From NCBI GenBank assembly GCA_947471105.1, contig CANIYB010000174.1, forward strand, positions 1 through 5,444: a stretch of DNA of 5,444 nt, in the 5' to 3' direction. Position numbers and translations under genes: made by a program. The notes beneath the pieces were generated by a model, which worked only from the letters and a program-made list of their open reading frames with translations, made no database searches and was not told where the DNA came from. Positions within the stretch are counted from its first letter, which is position 1, and every line of letters begins with the position of its first letter. The DNA is from Cytophagaceae bacterium. GTDB lineage: Bacteria > Bacteroidota > Bacteroidia > Cytophagales > Spirosomataceae. Positions 1 through 5,444 of this stretch are shown here, piece by piece.

Positions 1-750
1 GAAACGTTTTACGCACTTAAAACACTCGAATCTGAAGGCTTAATTTTAATGAGCGATGCGATGCAAAATCCATCCAAAATAAAAATTATTGTCAACTCTA
101 CCGAACTATATGACTTTCAAATTAGAAATGAAAAATTTGAATCTATTATAAAATATTTACTAAGGCAGTTTGGTGGAAATTTGTATAATCAGTTTGTAAC
201 TATCTCGGAATCAACGATAAGTCAACAATTTAAAGCCCCCATCGCAGATATAGAAAGGTCATTGCAATTATTAGAAAAATTCGAAATCATCGAATACGAA
301 AAACAAAATGGGCAACCCAAAATTACTTTTTTAACTCCAAGAGCATCCGTAGATAACTTGCCAATTAGTTGGCACACCTATGTCGCAAAAAAAGATTCCA
401 GCAAGTCAAAATTAGATGCCATCGAAACCTATGTAAGGCAAAATCAATTTTGCAGAACTGCGCAAATATCTGCTTATTTCGGGGAAAGCATCGAAATCCC
501 ATGTGGTATTTGTGATATTTGCATTCAAGAAAAACGCGAGAATTCTGGAAAGGCCTATCCTGAAGGCAATGTCCAAGAAAGAAAATTAATCCTTCAATAT
601 TTAAAAAATGGCCCCATGAATCTTAGCGACTTGGTAGACTGCCTCCGCCCTCTTTCTAAAACCGAGGCCATCAAAGTCATTCAATATAGCCTCGAAAGGG
701 GAGAAGTTTTTTACGCAGATACGGAAACCGTAGCCTTGGCATCCTCTTGA
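1..750 (+). CDS. recQ: RecQ-family ATP-dependent DNA helicase, C-terminal part (5' end outside window)
   Basis: The frame is open from base 1, so the gene begins left of the window; the ATG at 49 is internal. The visible 249 residues lack the helicase core. They begin with a winged-helix-like stretch (ALKTLESEGLI) followed by about 130 residues rich in helix. A zinc-binding module then follows: Cys at visible residue 151 (FCRTAQISAYFGE), then 168, 171 and 174 in CGICDIC. This spacing and the YFGE motif are typical of the RecQ zinc domain. A small helical tail follows (QERKLILQYL to the end), where longer RecQ proteins carry RQC winged-helix and HRDC domains; I see no clear HRDC. RecQ proteins are 3'-5' helicases acting in recombination and repair. 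This resembles the short RecQ form common in Bacteroidota, which often have more than one RecQ, so the symbol is a family label. The last 40 bases overlap the convergent lon gene. Confidence 0.88.
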   Translation, partial: ETFYALKTLESEGLILMSDAMQNPSKIKIIVNSTELYDFQIRNEKFESIIKYLLRQFGGNLYNQFVTISESTISQQFKAPIADIERSLQLLEKFEIIEYEKQNGQPKITFLTPRASVDNLPISWHTYVAKKDSSKSKLDAIETYVRQNQFCRTAQISAYFGESIEIPCGICDICIQEKRENSGKAYPEGNVQERKLILQYLKNGPMNLSDLVDCLRPLSKTEAIKVIQYSLERGEVFYADTETVALASS

Positions 751-3206
751 AATACAAAAGAGATAGGCGTTTTAACTTTCTCGTCTAATAAGGCTAAGGA
801 TAATACCTCAATCGCATTTTCGACATAGTGAAAAGAGAGATCTGAAATATAATGTGCCTCTATCTCCTCCACATCTTTGCGATTTTTCGCACACATGATA
901 ATTTCTTTTATTCCCGCACGTTTTGCGGCTAAAATTTTCTCCTTGATTCCACCCACAGGCAGAACTTTCCCGCGTAAGGTAATTTCTCCTGTCATGGCTA
1001 ATTTGGAACGCACTTTTCTTTGAGTTAAAGCAGATGCAATAGCTGTAAGCATGGTTATTCCCGCAGATGGACCATCTTTAGGGACAGCTCCAGCAGGTAC
1101 GTGAATGTGTAAATTATATTGATCAAAAATCCGATAATCAATGGCATATTGATCCGCATGAGCCTTTAAAAAACTTAGCGCGGCCATCGCTGATTCCTTC
1201 ATCACGTCTCCTAATTGGCCTGAAAGTGTCAACACACCCTTGCCCCGACTTAAAAGAGTCTCAATAAATAAAATATCTCCGCCGACCGGAGTCCAAGCCA
1301 AACCTGTAACAACACCTGCGTATTCATTACTTTCGTAGGCATCTTTGTCGAAATGTTCTTGGCCTAACATTTTCACTACGTCAGACGCTTGGATTTTAGC
1401 CGGATAGGCTTCTCCTATGGCAATTGATTTCGTTATTTTCCGAATCACTCGACCTATCTCTTGCTCTAATTTTCGAACGCCGGACTCACGTGTATATCCT
1501 TCCACCACTTTCTGAATCGCCAAATCAGACATGTTGACAGACAACTTGTCTAACCCATGTTCTTTCTTCTGTTTTGGAAGTAAATGCTTTTTAGCAATTT
1601 GAACTTTTTCTTCCATGGTATACCCACTCACTTCGATAATCTCCATGCGATCACGCAAAGCGGGATGAATCGTGTCCAAATTATTAGCTGTGGCCACAAA
1701 CATCACACGAGACAAATCATATTCACACTCTAAGTAATTGTCCATGAAGCTACTATTTTGCTCCGGATCCAAAACCTCAAGCAATGCAGATGAAGGATCC
1801 CCTCTGTGATCAGAACCTACTTTATCAATCTCATCCAAAATAAAGACGGGATTAGAAGAACCCGCTTTCTTTATATTTTGAATGACTTTTCCGGGCATCG
1901 CTCCGATATACGTTTTACGATGTCCCCGAATTTCAGCCTCATCTCGCAATCCACCTAAAGCCATTCGAACATATTTCCGACCTAAAGCTCTCGCAATTGA
2001 TTTTCCTAAAGACGTCTTTCCAACACCTGGAGGTCCATAAAGACATAAAATGGGTGCCTTCATATCCCCTTTCATCTTCAAAACAGCTAAATATTCCAAG
2101 ATTCTTTCCTTCACCTTTTCCAAGCCAAAATGATCCAAATCCAGTACTTTTTTAGCCTTAATTAAATCGAAATTATCCTTTGTGTATTCCGCCCAGGGCA
2201 AATCGGTCAGGAGTTCGACAAAATTCATCAACATCGGGTATTCAGGTGACATCGAATTCGTTCGCTGCAACTTAGATAACTCTTTGTTGAAAAAGTCATT
2301 TACCTCTTTTGACCATTTTTTCTTCGCTCCCTTAGCTCTCAATCCATCTAGTTCCTGTTCAGGACTTTCAACGCCTAGCTCCTCTTGCAATACTTTAATT
2401 TGCTGACGTATATAATAATCCCTTTGCTGCTGATCAATGTCACTGGACGCCTTGCTTTGGATTTCCCTTTTAAGCTCAAGATGTTGAATGTCCTTCAACA
2501 TAAATTCCAACAAATGTGTGGCTTGTTCAATTCCGTCAATCGTTTCCAATAAGCCTTGTTTCTCTTTCAAATCCGCGTTAATGTTGGAAGATAAAAAATG
2601 AATCAAAAAGGCAGAGGACTCGATATTATCCAAAGCAATTTGTGCTTCCCTAGGAATCTCAGGATTAAGATTTAATATTTTTAAAGCCGATTCCTTCAAA
2701 GTTGAAATCAAGGCCTTGTTTTCTTTATTTAATTTTTTAGGAAAGGTATCTTCGATGTAATTGACCTTGGCAATTAAATTAGGTTCTGTTTTGACAAATT
2801 CCTTTACCTCGAAACGCTTTCTACCTTGAACGATAATGGTTGTATTTCCGCCTGGGAGAACAAACATTTTAATAATGTGCCCTACCGTTCCTATTTTATA
2901 CAAATCATCGACCTTGGGTTCTTCTTTTGAGTTGCTAGCTTGTACCAAAACTCCTAGTGTCCGATCTCCTTTATACGCCTTTTTGACAAGCCTAACGGAT
3001 TTTTGTCGGCTTACCGTGATCGGTATCACCATTCCTGGAAATAACACGATGTTGCGAATGGGTAAGATTGGCAATTCATCTGACAAAACACCCATTTTAT
3101 CATCGCTTCCAATCCCCTCCCCATTAATGGGAATCAATTCTATATTTTCGAAATCAGAAATTTCTGAGACGCTCAAATGCTTAAAAACATCATTTGGATT
3201 ATTCAT
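711..3206 (-). CDS. lon: ATP-dependent protease Lon (endopeptidase La)
   Basis: An intact 831-residue Lon, against 784 in E. coli; the difference is mainly an N-terminal extension of about 40 residues. Domains in order: Lon N-terminal substrate-binding domain (about 43-240, starting LPILPIRNIVLFPGMVIPI), coiled helical linker (about 240-340, with YYIRQQIKVLQEELG), AAA+ module (about 350-600) and serine peptidase domain (about 625-810). The AAA+ module has Walker A GPPGVGKTS (391-399), Walker B VFILDEID (454-461), sensor-1 ATANN (505-509), a probable arginine finger at R520 and sensor-2 R578. The catalytic dyad is S714 (PKDGPSAGI) and K757 (GGIKEK), with the same 43-residue spacing as S679/K722 in E. 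coli, so the enzyme should be active. It degrades misfolded and short-lived regulatory proteins in the cytoplasm. The ATG at 3206 is preceded in frame by TAA at 3216-3218, and the next Met is residue 38, so this start is well supported. No Shine-Dalgarno site sits at normal spacing. The gene ends inside the 3' end of recQ. Confidence 0.98.
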   Translation of the reverse strand: MNNPNDVFKHLSVSEISDFENIELIPINGEGIGSDDKMGVLSDELPILPIRNIVLFPGMVIPITVSRQKSVRLVKKAYKGDRTLGVLVQASNSKEEPKVDDLYKIGTVGHIIKMFVLPGGNTTIIVQGRKRFEVKEFVKTEPNLIAKVNYIEDTFPKKLNKENKALISTLKESALKILNLNPEIPREAQIALDNIESSAFLIHFLSSNINADLKEKQGLLETIDGIEQATHLLEFMLKDIQHLELKREIQSKASSDIDQQQRDYYIRQQIKVLQEELGVESPEQELDGLRAKGAKKKWSKEVNDFFNKELSKLQRTNSMSPEYPMLMNFVELLTDLPWAEYTKDNFDLIKAKKVLDLDHFGLEKVKERILEYLAVLKMKGDMKAPILCLYGPPGVGKTSLGKSIARALGRKYVRMALGGLRDEAEIRGHRKTYIGAMPGKVIQNIKKAGSSNPVFILDEIDKVGSDHRGDPSSALLEVLDPEQNSSFMDNYLECEYDLSRVMFVATANNLDTIHPALRDRMEIIEVSGYTMEEKVQIAKKHLLPKQKKEHGLDKLSVNMSDLAIQKVVEGYTRESGVRKLEQEIGRVIRKITKSIAIGEAYPAKIQASDVVKMLGQEHFDKDAYESNEYAGVVTGLAWTPVGGDILFIETLLSRGKGVLTLSGQLGDVMKESAMAALSFLKAHADQYAIDYRIFDQYNLHIHVPAGAVPKDGPSAGITMLTAIASALTQRKVRSKLAMTGEITLRGKVLPVGGIKEKILAAKRAGIKEIIMCAKNRKDVEEIEAHYISDLSFHYVENAIEVLSLALLDEKVKTPISFVFQEDAKATVSVSA

Positions 3207-3235
3207 ACGATCAATTTAAATACCTTACTCTTCTG

Positions 3236-3266
3236 TATATATTGGAAGGAGGTCGCTTATTATCAA
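3236..3266 (-). promoter_or_regulatory. Weak candidate promoter for lon
   Basis: Read on the minus strand, TTGATA (3266-3261) is followed after 19 bases by TATATA (3241-3236), about 30 bases before the lon ATG. The TTG and the TA-rich box are compatible with the primary sigma factor, but the downstream box matches the Bacteroidota -7 consensus TAnnTTTG only partly. It is proposed because this is the only gap large enough for a lon promoter; lon may instead be transcribed from upstream genes. In AT-rich DNA such a match can arise by chance. Confidence 0.22.
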
Positions 3267-3272
3267 CTATTA

Positions 3273-3292
3273 TGCCATAAGACAACATGGCA
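3273..3292. repeat. Short inverted repeat between the DUF6702 gene and lon
   Basis: TGCCAT (3273-3278) and ATGGCA (3287-3292) are perfect inverted copies separated by 8 bases. On the minus strand the repeat begins 6 bases after the stop codon of the DUF6702 gene. It could form a 6-bp hairpin in the transcript and act as a weak 3' end or attenuator, or be a binding site for a dimeric regulator ahead of lon. No T-run follows it in the direction of transcription, so it is not a standard intrinsic terminator. The repeat is directly visible; any function is inference. Confidence 0.4.
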
Positions 3293-3298
3293 GTAAAA

Positions 3299-3790
3299 CT
3301 ATTCTAATAAAATAACACTAGTGTCTTTTTTAAACAAAAAAGACTTCTTTTTATCTAGTCTGGCTAGATGGAGTAAATTGGTTTGATCAGGAAACACGTC
3401 GACTAATATACTATTTTGAAAATATACACCGGTCAATTGTTGCTGAGTCGGGATTTCTAAATACACCCAAATTACATCTTTTTGCGGCTCAAATCCAATG
3501 TATCGATAGGGTGTTTGCAACTTCAAATTCACTTGAAATCCCACATGAGTTTGGATGTATTTTGCTAATAATTCATCCGCATCTACATTGGCTTGAAACT
3601 GAAATTTTTTTCCTTGAAATGCAGATAATCCCACTTCCAAATCATCCTGAAATAAACGAATGCTCACTTCCCAAAGTTGTTCTTTTTCATTAAAAACAAT
3701 CTCCGTTACACTCGTATGAAAAGGATGATTCTTCGAAGCAAAAACAAGATTGCTCGCCAATAAAAAAATTAAAAAAAAGAGTTTTTTCAA
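3299..3790 (-). CDS. Exported DUF6702 family protein, function unknown
   Basis: A 163-residue protein with a signal peptide: MKK, then a hydrophobic stretch, with a likely cleavage after VFA (residue 18). It has no cysteine, so it is not a lipoprotein, and no other membrane segment, so it is probably periplasmic. The mature part begins with a conserved-looking HP (22-23) and TEIVFN, then FQDDLE (47-52), a central GFEPQKDVIWVYLE (99-112) and a C-terminal DQTNLLHL (135-142) followed by KKSFLF. This pattern matches, from memory, DUF6702, a small family of Bacteroidota without an assigned role; the match is by eye. Alternating hydrophobic residues suggest a beta-rich fold. The start is TTG at 3790: TAA lies two codons upstream in frame, no ATG or other methionine codon occurs in the frame, and only this start yields the signal peptide. 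The gene follows the rseP stop by 3 bases, in the same frame, so it is probably cotranscribed and translationally coupled. Confidence 0.85.
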   Translation of the reverse strand: MKKLFFLIFLLASNLVFASKNHPFHTSVTEIVFNEKEQLWEVSIRLFQDDLEVGLSAFQGKKFQFQANVDADELLAKYIQTHVGFQVNLKLQTPYRYIGFEPQKDVIWVYLEIPTQQQLTGVYFQNSILVDVFPDQTNLLHLARLDKKKSFLFKKDTSVILLE

Positions 3791-3793
3791 GGA

Positions 3794-5185
3794 TTAAAAT
3801 AAAGCTTTAAAAATATCGTTCCCAAAAGTATAAGCCATTAAAGCCAACAAAATGATCATGCCAACTTGCTGGGCTCTTTCCAAAACCTTATCTGATGCCG
3901 GCTTTCCCGTAATCATTTCATAAAGTAAGAAAATAGCATGCCCGCCATCTAAAGCTGGAATTGGCAAAATATTCATAAATGCCAAGGCCATAGAAAGCAG
4001 ACCAGTCAACATCCAAAACCTCGTCCAGTCCCAAACCCCTCCAAACATTTGAGCAATCCCGATAGGTCCACTCAGTGCTTTTGACGCGGAAACATCTCCC
4101 GAAGCTATTTTTTTAAATCCTCTTACGTTGTCCGTGATTACGGAAAAAGCTCTTGAAGTCCCTAGTCCGGTAGCCTCTAAAATACCATAATCCTGGTGGG
4201 AAACTTTAATTAACAATTCAGGGAAAAACCCGATTTGACCACTTTGAGTTACCGTCATCTGAAGCGTATCAGCTACTCCATTTCGTAAAATACCTAAACG
4301 AATAGGTTTCCCAGCCTCGGTTTTAAGTGCTTCTTTAACTTCATGGTAGTAAGTGATCGGTTTACTGTTGATCGACGTAATATAATCTCCCGTTTTTAAA
4401 CCCGCAGATAATGCAGGCAACATCTCCTCTGATTTTTTACCTAATAATTTATCAAAAGCGGATGGCGGGTTGGGACTGGTCACTTCGGCTACTTTAAATT
4501 TTGCCATAGGTTCGATAAAACCCGCTTTTTTATCACTTAATTTTTCGATGAAATTAGATGGGATTTTAATTTCCAACGTTTGATCCCCTCTTTGTACTGT
4601 GTAGGAAGAATTATCGCCTAACAATACATCTGAAGATCTTAAATCTGTCAATGAATGATAATCCGCACCATTCACTTTTATGATTCGATCTCCTGTTTTT
4701 AAACCAATTTGTTGGGCCAACTCCAAGGCCACAATTCCATTTTTATTTAATTCTGCTTTTGAAATAAAGTTGTTTCCGTTTGAATATGTAAGGCAAACAA
4801 AAATCACAATACCCGTAATGATGTTCACGATGACCCCACCTAACATGACGATAAGGCGTTGGTAAGCGGGTTTAGCTCTAAATTCCCATGGCTCAGGTTC
4901 CTTTGCTAAAGTGGCCGCATCTTGTGTTTCGTCGATCATCCCCGCGATAGAAACATAGCCCCCAAGCGGAAACCAACCTAACCCATATTCAGTGTCACCA
5001 ATTTTTTTCTTGAAAAGAGCAAAATTTAATAGAGAAGGGATTGGGAATAAAAAATCAAAAAATAGATAAAATTTTTCTACCCGCATTTTAAACCATTTGG
5101 CCGTAATATAATGACCAAACTCATGCAATGTTACTAGTATCGACAGCCCTAAAATCAACTGTCCCGCCATGATCAAACCTTCCAT
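3794..5185 (-). CDS. rseP: RIP metalloprotease RseP (site-2 protease family, M50)
   Basis: A 463-residue intramembrane zinc protease, close to the family's usual 440-460. The first membrane helix (about 6-29) carries HEFGH (21-25), giving zinc ligands H21 and H25 and catalytic E22. The third ligand is D413 in NILPIPALDGGH (405-416), matching the NxxPxPxLDGGH motif of E. coli RseP. Other likely helices are at about 109-132, 388-412 and 436-456. Two PDZ domains lie between: PDZ-N about 135-215 (GLKTGDRIIKVNG) and PDZ-C about 230-320 (GLKTGDYITSINSKPI). GYVSIAG (76-82) fits the membrane-associated loop, and SGPIGIA (372-378) the conserved region before the last helices. The family cleaves transmembrane anti-sigma factors and leftover signal peptides in the inner membrane; the substrate here is unknown. 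The ATG at 5185 is chosen because it lies 7 bases after the dxr stop; ATG at 5170 is a possible alternative that removes five residues. No Shine-Dalgarno site is visible. Confidence 0.97.
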   Translation of the reverse strand: MEGLIMAGQLILGLSILVTLHEFGHYITAKWFKMRVEKFYLFFDFLFPIPSLLNFALFKKKIGDTEYGLGWFPLGGYVSIAGMIDETQDAATLAKEPEPWEFRAKPAYQRLIVMLGGVIVNIITGIVIFVCLTYSNGNNFISKAELNKNGIVALELAQQIGLKTGDRIIKVNGADYHSLTDLRSSDVLLGDNSSYTVQRGDQTLEIKIPSNFIEKLSDKKAGFIEPMAKFKVAEVTSPNPPSAFDKLLGKKSEEMLPALSAGLKTGDYITSINSKPITYYHEVKEALKTEAGKPIRLGILRNGVADTLQMTVTQSGQIGFFPELLIKVSHQDYGILEATGLGTSRAFSVITDNVRGFKKIASGDVSASKALSGPIGIAQMFGGVWDWTRFWMLTGLLSMALAFMNILPIPALDGGHAIFLLYEMITGKPASDKVLERAQQVGMIILLALMAYTFGNDIFKALF

Positions 5186-5192
5186 ATTATTT

Positions 5193-5444
5193 CTAATTGT
5201 TTTTTTCTACCCAATTTTGGGCCATTTTTCTTGTTACTAAATCTGTTTCAATATAATCTTCTAATGTAGGATGCGCTAAAAAAGTTCCATGCGCCATGCA
5301 ATGTTCCAATAAATCCGACATTTGCAAAAATCCAATTTCTTCTTTTAAAAATGCGCCAACAGCTATTTCGTTAGCCGCATTTAATATACAGGCCATATTC
5401 CCTCCCTGGTCTAAAGCCTTAAAAGCAAATCCTAAATTTCGAAA
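5193..5444 (-). CDS. dxr: 1-deoxy-D-xylulose 5-phosphate reductoisomerase, C-terminal end (5' part outside window)
   Basis: Only the last 83 residues are present, about a fifth of a protein usually near 390 residues. The frame is open to the right edge, so the ATG at 5396 is internal. The visible part is the C-terminal helical domain: LGFAFKALDQGGN leads into CILNAANEIAVGAFL, which matches the conserved NAANE-V-AFL signature of Dxr, followed by IGFLQMSDLLEHCM and the final helix with ARKMAQ-like RKMAQNW. Dxr converts 1-deoxy-D-xylulose 5-phosphate to 2-C-methyl-D-erythritol 4-phosphate with NADPH, the first committed step of the MEP isoprenoid pathway, in the cytoplasm. The NADPH-binding domain and catalytic residues lie outside the window and cannot be checked. 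rseP starts 7 bases after the TAG stop, so the two are very likely in one operon; dxr next to rseP is a common arrangement across bacteria. Confidence 0.95.
   Translation of the reverse strand, partial: FRNLGFAFKALDQGGNMACILNAANEIAVGAFLKEEIGFLQMSDLLEHCMAHGTFLAHPTLEDYIETDLVTRKMAQNWVEKNN

Noticed and set aside
663..694. Inverted repeat CGAGGC (663-668) and GCCTCG (689-694) near the lon 3' end, considered as a terminator
   Set aside because: The stem is only 6 bp with a 20-base loop and has no adjacent T-run on either strand; it also lies within recQ coding sequence.
2182..2406. A 74-codon plus-strand open frame opposite the lon linker region
   Set aside because: Serine-rich, low-complexity translation antisense to lon, with no domain and no reason to expect expression.
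2836..3219. A 127-codon plus-strand open frame opposite the N-terminal part of lon
   Set aside because: It lies almost entirely antisense to a well-conserved lon sequence, its translation shows no recognisable domain, and it is best explained as a shadow of lon codon use.
3246..3292. Plus-strand small gene started by the AAGGAGGT site
   Set aside because: The following ATG codons (3272 and 3287) open frames of only two and six codons, and the first is too far (18 bases) from the site for normal initiation.
3511..3693. A 60-codon plus-strand open frame opposite the DUF6702 gene
   Set aside because: Antisense shadow of a gene supported by its signal peptide and operon position.
4680..4865. 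A 61-codon plus-strand open frame opposite rseP
   Set aside because: Antisense to the PDZ-N region and second membrane helix of RseP; no sign of an independent gene.

Overview
The window is ordinary chromosomal housekeeping DNA from a member of the Bacteroidota, most likely order Cytophagales. The evidence for this is the AT-rich, densely packed sequence, the general lack of Shine-Dalgarno sites before starts, the Bacteroidota-style RecQ C-terminus, the RseP N-terminal region, and a small exported protein of the DUF6702 type, a family I know from Bacteroidota. The genus cannot be fixed from the sequence.

Layout. Positions 1-750 (+) hold the 3' part of a RecQ-family DNA helicase gene, which enters from the left edge. 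Everything else is on the minus strand, read right to left: the 3' end of dxr (5444-5193), rseP (5185-3794), a DUF6702 gene (3790-3299), a 92-base gap (3298-3207), and lon (3206-711). recQ and lon converge and their coding ends overlap by 40 bases. dxr, rseP and the DUF6702 gene are separated by only 7 and 3 bases, so they are probably one transcript. lon follows after the only real intergenic gap, which holds a short inverted repeat and a weak promoter candidate.

Roles. Dxr makes the MEP-pathway isoprenoid precursor. RseP is an intramembrane zinc protease. The DUF6702 protein is probably periplasmic and has no known function. Lon degrades misfolded and regulatory proteins in the cytoplasm. 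RecQ unwinds DNA during repair. The rseP-DUF6702-lon stretch thus places a membrane protease, an exported protein of unknown role and a cytoplasmic protease side by side, which makes a link to protein quality control or envelope stress plausible but unproven.

I see no mobile element, CRISPR array, RNA gene or clearly new system. The points most worth a second look are the rseP/DUF6702 junction (same frame, one stop codon, a TTG start) and the DUF6702 protein itself.
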